Origin: Bacteroidota bacterium
GTDB lineage: Bacteria; Bacteroidota; Bacteroidia; Bacteroidales; UBA12077
NCBI GenBank assembly: GCA_020444275.1
Contig: JAHLLG010000002.1
Location: 1,214,717 to 1,278,716, forward strand
Reading direction: 5' to 3'
DNA: 64,000 bases
The position numbers and the translations under genes were made by a program. The first letter of the stretch is position 1, and every line of letters begins with the position of its first letter. This document shows positions 8,829 through 17,776 of this stretch, in pieces. Below the pieces are notes generated by a model that had not been told where the DNA came from, did no database searches, and was given only the letters and a program-made list of their open reading frames with translations.

Positions 8829-10706
8829 ATGCTTGTAAAAACTAAACTCTTAACATTCAAATACCTGACCTGGATTATTTGTCCTCTAATTATCTTATTC
8901 AGTTATCAGATATCCAGTGCTCAAGATCAGCAACAACTAGTAAATAAACTTATCATACAATCAGAAAATACACATTACTTAAATCTCGATTCTGCACTAT
9001 TGTATGCCGACAGTGCTTTGAAAATTGCAGAAAATATTGATTATACGCTCGGTATCGCCAAAGCAAAAAAGCAACAAGCACTAATTAAATACTTTGAGGT
9101 TCGCTTTACCGATGCACTGAATTTATCGATAGAAAGTTATGAGTTATTTAAATCTGTAAAAAACACCAAAGGACAAGCTTCTGCACTAAACCTTACAGCT
9201 GTTATTTATAGCGATCAAGGTAAATCTCAGGAAGCTCTGCTAATATACAATCAAATATTACAATTGATTGATTATGAAAACTATCAACGTCGAGCTGCTA
9301 CACTCAACAATATTGGTGTAACATATAAGGAATTAGGTAATATTGAAAAATGTTATGAGTACTATCTGAAAGGATTCAATACCATAAAGAATAGAGGCGA
9401 ACTGGAAGATGAATCTCAATACAGTAATAATTTGGCTTCTATATTCATTGCCATAGAAAATGCAGATTCAGCTCAGTTTTATGCTAACTATGGACTAAAA
9501 CTTGCTCTTGAAATAGATAATAATCATCGTATTGCAAATAGTTATGAAACCTTGGGCGATTATTATTACTGGCAACAAGATTTCAAGAGTGCCCTTAAGT
9601 ATTACATGTTAGCTTTCAAATTTGCCAATAAAATTGGAATTGTTTATGAAATAAGCAGCACCGCTTCCGGATTGAGTAAAACCTATTCTGAACTCCGAGA
9701 TTACAGAAAAGCTTATGAATATCTGCTGATACAAAAAAGAATGGATGATAGTATTAAGCAAAGGGAAATTGCATCGCATATCACGCAAATCGAATTGGAA
9801 AAGGTTTTTCAGAAAGAACGTGAATTGAACGAAGCCATTAATGAAAAGAACCGCTTAGTACGAAATATTTATTTTATCATCATAATAGCTATAGTTATTA
9901 TATCATGTATCATTTATTACAGTTTTCATCAGAAAAAGAGGTCATATACGCAGCTTAAAACCCACTCGGAGAAGATGTTACTGCAAAAACAGGAAATTGA
10001 GCAACAGGCAAAAGAATTATCCAAACTCGGTTCGATTAAAGATAAACTATTTTCTATTATTTCGCATGATCTTAGAAGCCCCTTAACTTCGCTGGTAAGC
10101 TTGTTAAATATTGTAAAAAGTGAGAATTTAACCAAAGAGGAATTTAATAAACTGCTAAATGAAACTGTTGAAAATGTGAATTATGCAACAACAATGGTCG
10201 ATAATCTGCTTAATTGGGCAACTTCACAGCAAAATGGAATGCAAAGCTATCCTTCCAATGTGTTATTAAATCAAATAGTTCAAAACGAAATTCATCATTT
10301 TGGTAATCAGTTAAATAATAAAAACATAACAATAAATAATAGTATCGATAATGATTTGCTGGCTTTTGCTGATGACAGTATGCTGCAGATTGTTGTAAGA
10401 AACTTGATTTCGAATGCCATAAAATTCAGCAATTTTGATAGCGAAATTCATGTTGCGGCCAGGAAGATTAACCAAGACATACAGTTGGAGATTCATGATT
10501 CAGGAAAAGGCATGACAAAAGAGACACAACAAAACCTTTTCCAATCCATTGTAGAGTCAGAAAGAGGCACAAATAACGAAAAAGGTACCGGGCTCGGATT
10601 GATCCTTTGCAAGGATCTAATTGAGCTAAATAACGGCAGTATATCTTTCAAAAGTACCGAAGGTAAAGGGAGTACGTTTATTATAACAATTCCGCAAAGC
10701 AAATAG
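8829..10706 (+). CDS. TPR-containing sensor histidine kinase
   Basis: Membrane sensor kinase of 625 residues with no adjacent response regulator. Order: signal peptide ending SSAQ, periplasmic TPR repeats (about 40-320), one transmembrane helix (about 347-367), a coiled coil, a HisKA dimerisation domain with SHDLRSP (phospho-accepting His413) and an HATPase domain with N box NLISNAIKFS, DSGKGM and GTGLGLILCKDLI. A TTG start at 8811 is possible, but ATG at 8829 gives a more typical signal peptide. Its partner regulator must be encoded elsewhere. Confidence 0.92.
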   Translation: MLVKTKLLTFKYLTWIICPLIILFSYQISSAQDQQQLVNKLIIQSENTHYLNLDSALLYADSALKIAENIDYTLGIAKAKKQQALIKYFEVRFTDALNLSIESYELFKSVKNTKGQASALNLTAVIYSDQGKSQEALLIYNQILQLIDYENYQRRAATLNNIGVTYKELGNIEKCYEYYLKGFNTIKNRGELEDESQYSNNLASIFIAIENADSAQFYANYGLKLALEIDNNHRIANSYETLGDYYYWQQDFKSALKYYMLAFKFANKIGIVYEISSTASGLSKTYSELRDYRKAYEYLLIQKRMDDSIKQREIASHITQIELEKVFQKERELNEAINEKNRLVRNIYFIIIIAIVIISCIIYYSFHQKKRSYTQLKTHSEKMLLQKQEIEQQAKELSKLGSIKDKLFSIISHDLRSPLTSLVSLLNIVKSENLTKEEFNKLLNETVENVNYATTMVDNLLNWATSQQNGMQSYPSNVLLNQIVQNEIHHFGNQLNNKNITINNSIDNDLLAFADDSMLQIVVRNLISNAIKFSNFDSEIHVAARKINQDIQLEIHDSGKGMTKETQQNLFQSIVESERGTNNEKGTGLGLILCKDLIELNNGSISFKSTEGKGSTFIITIPQSK

Positions 10707-10867
10707 AAAATATACTGCTTTACTTGGTTAAGTTTAGTTATCTAATATTTATTCCTTTTACATAAACAAAATTTTGATTAAGAAATCAGGATTTTAAACT
10801 ATTCATTAAATTTATTTAAAAGGTTATTCCCTCTTTTTCACTTTTAGTAATAACATGTAAATAGTTT

Positions 10868-13708
10868 TTATTCTTTAATAATCTTTTTCGAGAAAGTATT
10901 ATCAATTGTTTTAATTTGAATCAGATATAATCCTGAATTATACCTATTCATATCAATTGTTAGGTTTGTCTCGAAAATATATTCATTTATATATAATTGA
11001 CGTCCAGCAACATCATAAATTCTAATTTCTTCAATATTTGACGGATCATCTAATTTAATATTGAGTGCATTAGAAATTGGATTTGGATAAATAACAATTC
11101 TTTCTTTTACTAGATCAAAAATTCCTGTCTCATCGCCTTCGTCTTCTTCCTCCTCTACTGTTAATGTAATTGAGCAACTAGCTGTATTACTTGCTTCATC
11201 GGTCGCAGTCCATGTTATCACATATTCTCCTACTGAAAAAGAAATATCATTCAAGGTTGCATTTGAATTATAACTATTGCTTACAGTCGGTAAAGCTCCT
11301 TCAATACAATTATCAGTAACCTCGGGATCTAAAAAGAATCCTACTGAAAAATTACCATCCGAATCGGCTGTTACAGTTGTATCATTAGCACAAGTTATAA
11401 CCGGATCAGTTTGATCTTCAACTGATACAAAAAACTCGTATTCAGCAAAATTTCCATCATTATCGGTAGCGATAAGGGTGATTACCTGGTCTGATCCAGA
11501 AATTAAAGTTCCGGCAACAGGAGATTGTGTAATATCCAATTCCAAATCACAATTATCTTCTGCTGTTACATCTCTTTTATAATCCGGTAACGTAGCATCA
11601 CAGCTTGCGCTGGCAATTAATGTTTGATCATCGTGCGATGACATAATAACCGGATCGATGTCATCGAATGCAATAACATTAAAACTTATTGAATCGGAGT
11701 AACCTCCATCATCAGTTACAACAATCTTTACAGGGTTGTTTCCATATGATAATGCTGTCCCCGACGTTGGTGTCTGAACCATATCAAGCTCTGAATCGCA
11801 ATTGTCTGATACTTGTAATGACGAAATATAATCATCCAAAGTGGCTTCACAATTATCATCCATTGCCTTAGTAAAATTGGTCCATTCAGAGGTTATCGCA
11901 GGAGGAGTAATGTCAAATGATTCATATTCATATATATTTCCAAATACATTACCAAGATATAAATTGGGTATACATGATCCATTTAAGTTGGCAAAAGCTA
12001 TATTAACATCATTATTAGCGGAAATAATGGCTCCATCCGCCTTTAAGGTATCTCCTTCCAAAAATGTACCTTCACCATCATTCTCGTACATTAAAATATT
12101 GCCATCATGATTAGAGACATATAAATCCAGATCATTATCGTTGTCTATATCAATAAAGAACGGTGAAGGCATTTCACCTACATCAATATCGGATCCTCCT
12201 GCCTGCAAACGATCTGATTCCGAAAATGTCCCAACACCATCATTAAGATACACATGAATATGACCCAAATATTCTCCCACATATAAATCAAGGTCATCGT
12301 CGCCATCTATATCTGCAAATACAGGATTAGCTTGTTGTATAACTTTTAAAGTGTTACCATCTGATTGAAAAGCTCCAGCAGCTGTAAAATCTCCTGAACC
12401 ATCGTTGGTGTAAATTATAACTGTCCCGGAACTTTCTCCAACATACAAATCAAGGTCATCATCACTATCCAAATCAGCAAAAGTTGGATGAGCCCTATCT
12501 CCAACATCTATAATATTTTCATCCGCTTGCATAAATCCTCCCCAATCAAAAATACCTGATTCATCATTATAGTATTTAGCAATATATCCATCTACATTTC
12601 CAATGTACAAATCAAGGTCATCATCACCATCCAGATCGACAAATTCAGGACTGGCGTATTCGCCACTTCCTGCTAAAAAACTAATTTCACCTTTTTTCCC
12701 CTTAAATACACCACTGGCTGAGAAATTACCTGAACCGTCATTTGTAAAAACATATATGGTAGTATCCTGATTACCTATATAAAGTTCCAAAACTCCGTCA
12801 CGATCTATATTCCCAAAAGTAGGATTTGCGAAAGTTCCCACATCTACTGTTTCATCATTAACTGTAAAATAACCCTCACTTGAAAAAATACCACTTCCAT
12901 CATTCGAGAAAATCTCGATTTTACCATCCTCATTCCCAACGTAGATATCTATGTCTCCATCTCCATCTGCATCGCCAAAAGCAGGGGAAGAGTTGTTTCC
13001 AACATCAATGTATGAACCATTTGCCTCCAGGGTGTCATGCAGTGTGAAAACACCACTTCCATCATTGTAACAAATATGAACAACACCATTAGCATCGCCA
13101 ACGGCAAGATCTAAATCAGCATCACGATCCAAATCAACAAAATAAGGTGTTGTATTACCGGCAACAGAAAAACTTGCTCCTTCTACATTTAAAAAACCAA
13201 TCTCTTCAAAATCTTCCGGACCAATTTGTTCAATAACAATTATAGCACCTCCATTATATCCAAGATATAAATCAAGATCACTGTCTCCGTCAAGGTCTGC
13301 AAAAGCCGGATGTGGATGATTTCCAACAGATTCGATACCATCGTTATATTGAAAGTTCCCACTGGCTTCAAAATTTCCATTTCCATCATTGCTGAATATT
13401 GCTATACGGTAATCATCCGTTCCTACAAATAAATCTATATCTCCATCGCCATCTACATCAGCAAAATCTGGAGCTGCTCGCTCTCCTAAAGAGATGGTAT
13501 CTTTATATAACAATTTACCTTTAGATGTAAAACCCTGCGAGTAACCATGTGAACTAATCAGCAGTAAAACGAATAACCCGCCAATAAATTGCAAGACAGA
13601 TTTTATACAAAAATTTTGAGGTAGAATCTTGTTGTATGAAAAACACAACCCGGGCAGAAAATTCTTTCCGCTTTTTAAGTTCATAATAAATAAGTAAATC
13701 TTTTTCAT
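10868..13708 (-). CDS. Secreted FG-GAP/VCBS-repeat protein with HYR domains and T9SS sorting tail
   Basis: 946 residues. After a signal peptide (h-region FIGGLFVLLLISS) come about a dozen FG-GAP/VCBS-type blades with Ca-binding acidic loops such as DLDGDSDLDLYLGYNGG (about 60-600), forming one or two beta-propellers. HYR-like Ig modules follow (about 640-860; DPVITCANDTTV), then an acidic linker and a type A T9SS sorting domain from VIYPNPISNALNIKL to the C-terminus. It should be exported by T9SS and anchored at the cell surface, probably for adhesion or polymer binding. ATG at 13684 is an alternative start. The upstream operator-like repeats at 13806-13855 are shared with the adhesin operon. 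Confidence 0.9.
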   Translation of the reverse strand: MKKIYLFIMNLKSGKNFLPGLCFSYNKILPQNFCIKSVLQFIGGLFVLLLISSHGYSQGFTSKGKLLYKDTISLGERAAPDFADVDGDGDIDLFVGTDDYRIAIFSNDGNGNFEASGNFQYNDGIESVGNHPHPAFADLDGDSDLDLYLGYNGGAIIVIEQIGPEDFEEIGFLNVEGASFSVAGNTTPYFVDLDRDADLDLAVGDANGVVHICYNDGSGVFTLHDTLEANGSYIDVGNNSSPAFGDADGDGDIDIYVGNEDGKIEIFSNDGSGIFSSEGYFTVNDETVDVGTFANPTFGNIDRDGVLELYIGNQDTTIYVFTNDGSGNFSASGVFKGKKGEISFLAGSGEYASPEFVDLDGDDDLDLYIGNVDGYIAKYYNDESGIFDWGGFMQADENIIDVGDRAHPTFADLDSDDDLDLYVGESSGTVIIYTNDGSGDFTAAGAFQSDGNTLKVIQQANPVFADIDGDDDLDLYVGEYLGHIHVYLNDGVGTFSESDRLQAGGSDIDVGEMPSPFFIDIDNDNDLDLYVSNHDGNILMYENDGEGTFLEGDTLKADGAIISANNDVNIAFANLNGSCIPNLYLGNVFGNIYEYESFDITPPAITSEWTNFTKAMDDNCEATLDDYISSLQVSDNCDSELDMVQTPTSGTALSYGNNPVKIVVTDDGGYSDSISFNVIAFDDIDPVIMSSHDDQTLIASASCDATLPDYKRDVTAEDNCDLELDITQSPVAGTLISGSDQVITLIATDNDGNFAEYEFFVSVEDQTDPVITCANDTTVTADSDGNFSVGFFLDPEVTDNCIEGALPTVSNSYNSNATLNDISFSVGEYVITWTATDEASNTASCSITLTVEEEEDEGDETGIFDLVKERIVIYPNPISNALNIKLDDPSNIEEIRIYDVAGRQLYINEYIFETNLTIDMNRYNSGLYLIQIKTIDNTFSKKIIKE

Positions 13709-13768
13709 AGCTTATAGTTTAAGGTTCATTGTATTCAGCACATTTGTTTACTAATTGAACTTCCATAT

Positions 13769-13776
13769 CCAAGGTA
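13769..13776 (-). promoter_or_regulatory. Putative -7 box of the FG-GAP gene
   Basis: Minus-strand TACCTTGG, one mismatch to TAnnTTTG. It is 30 bp downstream of the nearest operator repeat and 24 bp from a GTTG (-33-like) element, the same offsets as at the promoter near 16770. Confidence 0.5.
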
Positions 13777-13805
13777 AGGCTATATTTGGAGTCATTCAAC
13801 AGACA

Positions 13806-13855
13806 ATAAGAATCTACTCTCGATGATTAAGAATTTGCAGGGTTTTGGCAGGAAT
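13806..13855 (-). promoter_or_regulatory. Triple 21-bp-periodic repeat upstream of the FG-GAP gene
   Basis: Plus-strand ATAAGAAT (13806-13813), TTAAGAAT (13827-13834) and GCAGGAAT (13848-13855) start exactly 21 bp apart, 98-147 bp upstream of the ATG at 13708. The last copy continues into TTCG, as does the third copy at 16845. Proposed binding site of the LytTR regulator encoded at 16961-17716. Confidence 0.65.
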
Positions 13856-13897
13856 TCGTTAAGTACTCAATCATCTTCAGTTAAACCATCTCTATTA

Positions 13898-13944
13898 TAT
13901 AAAAAAAGGCTACCATCAACACATTAAGTTTGAAAATAGCCTTT
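13898..13944 (-). terminator. Terminator of the T9SS/adhesin operon
   Basis: AAAGGCTA (13905-13912) pairs with TAGCCTTT (13937-13944). On the minus strand the stem is followed by a T run (13901-13907). It lies 33 bp past the adhesin stop codon. Confidence 0.7.
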
Positions 13945-13976
13945 CGATTAACTATAAAGAATCTATTAAAAAAGGA

Positions 13977-16253
13977 TTATTTCTCTTCGAGTAATTTCAT
14001 GATATCATCTATCTTTTGCTTCAAATCATCAATTTCGGCTTTTTGCCTTTCTATTAATTCTAGCAACGATTCATCATACTCATTTTGCTCAACTACTTGC
14101 TGCGTAACCATGTCTTTCATATAAACTAATTTTTCACCGGACAACTGTTCAATGGTTCTGATTGCTTTTAGCATGTCTACATTTATTTCGTAACCCAATT
14201 GTTTATTTTCACTATAAAACGACCAGGCCATAGGTTCTGACTTTTTAGTAAGTGTAAAACTGTGTGGTGAGAGTGTTGTAACATTACCTCCACCATCCAT
14301 TACACGCAGTTCTGTGCTAAAATTAATATCCTGGGCAAATAATAAAACCCCATCAGGAATGGTATCTGTTGGTGGTTGATGACCTATTCCGGTTGTATTG
14401 ATTGCTAAAACATTTGCTCCTGTAGCACCGGGATATCCTCCAATGCCAACACTACCGTTTTTTAGTACCATTAATGCATTTTTGCCTGCCCCCCCGGGCG
14501 GAGCATTACCAACGGTAAAAATTGGCTCTGTAAGTACCCATGAATTGGTTGTTATGGAATACGTTGTATCATTATTAGAGCCCACAACTACTTCATTAAA
14601 AGATTTAGCTGTTAAATGGGCTCCAAGAGTACATGAAAATTTTCCTTTTGAATGACTGCTACGTCCAAGCGCTATTGATTCAACTCCACTAGCTTCAACT
14701 CCACCTCCTATTGCTACTGAAGTATGTCCGCTTGCCACTGATCCATTTCCAATGGCCGTTGACACTTCTCCACTGGCAGTTGTAGCTTGTCCCATTGCAG
14801 TGGATATAAATCCACTTGCTTCTGAAAATTTGCCCATAGCGGTAGAACTTTCACCAATTGCCGTGGTGCTATGCCCCATAGCCATGGAGTTTGTTCCACT
14901 TGCTGTGGTCCAGAAGCCTATAGCTGTTGCACGTTCTCCACTTGCTTCTGTTCCATCCCCCATTGCAGTGGAAGCAAAACCACTTGCAACTGTCAGGTTT
15001 CCCATAGCCAGTGAATATTCACCTGTTGCTTCAGTCTTGCTTCCTATAGAAAATGATCCAGTATTTTCAGCTAAACTGCCCATACCAAAAGCATATGAAT
15101 AAGTGCCTAAAGCCCTTGTTACATTGGTAGCAAAACCTCCTGCATCAATACCATCGGAGCCAATGGCAAAGCTAAAATCACCTTGCGCCAAAGCTCCTGA
15201 TCCTATCGCGTAAGAACCTTCTCCTGATACACTAGCACTATTACCTATAGCATAGGAGTTTGGACTGTTCACTTCAGCCATGTTTCCAATAGCAGTTGAA
15301 CTATTTCCTCTCGCTTTTGCCTGGTAACCTAAAGCCTGAGAATAATCACCTATAGCTTTAGATTCAAAACCTGTTGCCCACGAATTTAAACCAACACTAT
15401 CAGGATCTTCAACCAGCACACGGCCTGCCATAAACGATTCCTTATTAGGGTACCATAAGATACGTGCTTCACTTGGATCTATAATCTCTGCATCTGTACT
15501 CCCTGAGACATTAAAATAATCTTCACTTGTTCCTTTATTGGGACTACGACCACTTATTGCAAAACCTCCAACCTTACCTTTTGCTTCTAAAGTATCGTTA
15601 ATATAAATACGTGTGCTATCAGCCGTAATCCGCAAAATACCTAAATCATCTGCTTTATTCGGACTTCTACCACTTACTGCAAAGCCTCCCACTTTTCCCT
15701 TGGCGGTTTCATTAACAATAACTTCTGCACCATCCGGAAAAACTGAAAATACAACATTACCATCGTGATCTTTAACTACAAATAAGGTATCGGAATTGGT
15801 TGAATATACACCATCTGAACCCAATGACTCTGCTTTGGAAGCTTCTTCAGCAAATAAAGCATATGGTACACTTATTAACTGAGTTGTTCCGGTAATAGAA
15901 TAGTTTGTTCCACCAGTTGGATCGGTTTCTGTTTTGATAAAATAAGTTCCTGCTGACCAATCAATGGAAGAAAAATCATCGGTACTGCTACCTTCTCCAA
16001 TTTCGATACTTACCAATCCATTTGCATTAGTAGTTGGAGTTTGAGTCTCCGTGTAAACAGATGAGCCCGAAGAGCTTCCCTGCAAAATGCTTATCTGCAT
16101 TCCAACATCCTGGTCTGTTACAAGTTGATTAGTTGCATCACGAATTACTGCCTGGTAACTCATTTTTTGTGGAGTTTGTGTTCTTGCTTTCTGAGGTATA
16201 AATAGATTTACCAAAAGCATTATTGCCATTAAACTGAGTATAATCCTTTTCAT
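13977..16253 (-). CDS. YadA-head-repeat adhesin with C-terminal coiled coil
   Basis: 758 residues. After a signal peptide comes a beta-domain (about 28-140; MSYQAVIRDATNQLVT to LISVPYALFAEEASKAES), which recurs in the 31471 gene. Two copies of KVGGFAxSGRSPNK follow at about 187-245. About 18 YadA/Hep-Hag head repeats (pattern AxGxxxxASGxxSxAxG, about 290-560) come next. The C-terminus is a heptad coiled coil (IERQKAEIDDLKQKIDDIM). There is neither a YadA membrane-anchor barrel nor a T9SS tail, so surface attachment is unexplained. Its ATG overlaps the stop of the upstream T9SS gene (ATGA). Confidence 0.88.
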   Translation of the reverse strand: MKRIILSLMAIMLLVNLFIPQKARTQTPQKMSYQAVIRDATNQLVTDQDVGMQISILQGSSSGSSVYTETQTPTTNANGLVSIEIGEGSSTDDFSSIDWSAGTYFIKTETDPTGGTNYSITGTTQLISVPYALFAEEASKAESLGSDGVYSTNSDTLFVVKDHDGNVVFSVFPDGAEVIVNETAKGKVGGFAVSGRSPNKADDLGILRITADSTRIYINDTLEAKGKVGGFAISGRSPNKGTSEDYFNVSGSTDAEIIDPSEARILWYPNKESFMAGRVLVEDPDSVGLNSWATGFESKAIGDYSQALGYQAKARGNSSTAIGNMAEVNSPNSYAIGNSASVSGEGSYAIGSGALAQGDFSFAIGSDGIDAGGFATNVTRALGTYSYAFGMGSLAENTGSFSIGSKTEATGEYSLAMGNLTVASGFASTAMGDGTEASGERATAIGFWTTASGTNSMAMGHSTTAIGESSTAMGKFSEASGFISTAMGQATTASGEVSTAIGNGSVASGHTSVAIGGGVEASGVESIALGRSSHSKGKFSCTLGAHLTAKSFNEVVVGSNNDTTYSITTNSWVLTEPIFTVGNAPPGGAGKNALMVLKNGSVGIGGYPGATGANVLAINTTGIGHQPPTDTIPDGVLLFAQDINFSTELRVMDGGGNVTTLSPHSFTLTKKSEPMAWSFYSENKQLGYEINVDMLKAIRTIEQLSGEKLVYMKDMVTQQVVEQNEYDESLLELIERQKAEIDDLKQKIDDIMKLLEEK

Positions 16254-16735
16254 TTCTTTATGATTTTAAATGTTTTAATTGCTTGATTTTGATTCATTAC
16301 TTTTAAAAAGTATACAGAAGGAACCAGATTGTTTATATCAACTTCTGTTTGCTGATCTGTTACCTTTATTTGTTTAATTTGCATTCCGTTCAAATCATAC
16401 AAAAAAGCTTTGTAGGTTTCTGTTTCAATATCCTCGATCCGCAAAATCAGGTAATTACTAGCAGGATTAGGATAAACCTTTACATTCAACTGAATTTGCT
16501 GTGTTTTATCAATACTAGATACCACAGAAATCTCAACAGGTTGCTGTACTCCTTGAGAAAGGCTGTATTGGTTAGTTCCGGTCAGTGTATTATAAACCAA
16601 CTGACCTATGGAGTAACTTGAAGAACCTGAGGTTCCTGATGCTTCTCCACCCGAAGCTGTTATAGCCACCTGAGCAGATAAGATCAAAGTCGTTGCAAAA
16701 TAAAGCAGGACGGTGATCATCAACTTTAATTTCAT
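16250..16735 (-). CDS. Small T9SS-sorted surface protein, partner of the adhesin
   Basis: 161 residues: signal peptide ending LILSAQ, a short conserved region (ITASGGEASGTSGSSSYSIG, about 25-60), then a type A T9SS sorting domain from VYPNPASNYLILRIEDIE to the end. The stop codon overlaps the start of the adhesin gene by 4 bp, so the two are translationally coupled. A role as surface carrier or anchor for the adhesin is inference from the coupling. Confidence 0.88.
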   Translation of the reverse strand: MKLKLMITVLLYFATTLILSAQVAITASGGEASGTSGSSSYSIGQLVYNTLTGTNQYSLSQGVQQPVEISVVSSIDKTQQIQLNVKVYPNPASNYLILRIEDIETETYKAFLYDLNGMQIKQIKVTDQQTEVDINNLVPSVYFLKVMNQNQAIKTFKIIKK

Positions 16736-16765
16736 AATAATTAGGTTTTTTGATTTTTATATAAT

Positions 16766-16773
16766 CAAATTTA
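16766..16773 (-). promoter_or_regulatory. Putative -7 box of the T9SS/adhesin operon
   Basis: Minus-strand TAAATTTG, a perfect TAnnTTTG match, 31 bp before the ATG at 16735. A GTTG (-33-like) lies 24 bp upstream. Confidence 0.65.
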
Positions 16774-16802
16774 GTGTGTGAAACATCTTATTTCAACAGC
16801 CG

Positions 16803-16852
16803 ATAAGAATACAAGTGTTTTAAATAAGAATTAGTAACGATTGTATAAGAAT
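16803..16852 (-). promoter_or_regulatory. Triple 21-bp-periodic ATAAGAAT repeat upstream of the T9SS/adhesin operon
   Basis: Three exact ATAAGAAT copies on the plus strand at 16803, 16824 and 16845, spaced exactly 21 bp. The nearest copy is 30 bp from the -7 box. The same three-copy layout and offsets occur at 13806-13855. Two-helical-turn direct repeats suit a LytTR-type dimer; the LytTR gene begins about 110 bp away. Confidence 0.75.
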
Positions 16853-16960
16853 TCGTGCAGAATTTATGAAAGCGAACAGAATCGCATTATTAAACAAGCA
16901 CCAATGCATTAAGAAAATGCATTACACCTGGTTCAGATAAACAAGCATTATGTTAAGTAA

Positions 16961-17716
16961 TTACATCCTGCTGTACTTATCAAATATTTTTAAAAGTGAA
17001 TTTCGTTTACGCGATGATACCGGTATTTTGGAGCCATCTTTCATAAAGATAGTCCCTCCATCATGTTTATCAAATCGTTCTATAAAATATAAATTTATTA
17101 AATGAGATTGATGCGATCTGAAAAAAGCATATTCCTCCAATAATTCGTCAAACTCCCGCAGAGTTTTAGAGACCATTATTTTCTTTCCATCGGTAAGATA
17201 AAACTTTGTATAGCAATCATCTGATTCGCATCTAATGATATCCTGAATATTAACCATATAAATACTTTCAGATGTTTTCAGAATTATTTTCCGAACACCA
17301 TTAGATATATTTTCGATATTTGTGAGCAATGCGTTTAACTTCAGTTCAGTTTGATCGCGCTCTAACGCTTTGGATGCATTATTTATAGCTTCAATGAGTT
17401 CTTTTGGATTAATAGGTTTAACAAGATAGTCTAAGGCACTAAATTTTATGGCTTTAATAGCATATTCTTCGTATGCAGTAACAAAGATTATCTTGAAATC
17501 AAAATGGTCTATCTTTTTTAACAAATCGAAGCTTGTTTCATTCCCTAATGAAATATCAAGAATTAAAACATCTGGAATAACATCATTAATAACATCCAAT
17601 GCAGAAGCTACATCATATGCCTGGTCAATAGATTTTACTTCAGGGCAGTAGTTATTTAAAATATCGATGATGGTTTTTCTAATTTTAGCTTCATCATCTA
17701 CAACAACAACTTTCAT
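16961..17716 (-). CDS. LytTR-family response regulator
   Basis: 251 residues. Receiver domain (1-120) with acidic pair DDE at 7-9, phospho-acceptor Asp54 in LILDISLG and Lys in DYLVKPINPKEL. A C-terminal LytTR DNA-binding domain (about 145-250) has IQDIIRCESDDCYTKFYL and FFRSHQSHLINL. It is 60 bp downstream of its cognate kinase gene. The T9SS/adhesin pair follows on the same strand, with the triple ATAAGAAT repeat between them, so these genes are the likely targets. Confidence 0.95.
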   Translation of the reverse strand: MKVVVVDDEAKIRKTIIDILNNYCPEVKSIDQAYDVASALDVINDVIPDVLILDISLGNETSFDLLKKIDHFDFKIIFVTAYEEYAIKAIKFSALDYLVKPINPKELIEAINNASKALERDQTELKLNALLTNIENISNGVRKIILKTSESIYMVNIQDIIRCESDDCYTKFYLTDGKKIMVSKTLREFDELLEEYAFFRSHQSHLINLYFIERFDKHDGGTIFMKDGSKIPVSSRKRNSLLKIFDKYSRM

Positions 17717-17776
17717 AATGTAATCAATGTTAAAACCGATTGAATAATTAAAATTATGAAATCTTTTGCATAATGT

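Noticed and set aside
14752..15102. Plus-strand 116-codon repetitive frame inside the adhesin
   Set aside because: Its repetitiveness merely mirrors the head repeats on the other strand.
13806..16852. CRISPR-like array from the ATAAGAAT repeats
   Set aside because: Repeats are 8 bp with 13-bp spacers and only three copies; they are promoter-proximal operators, not CRISPR.
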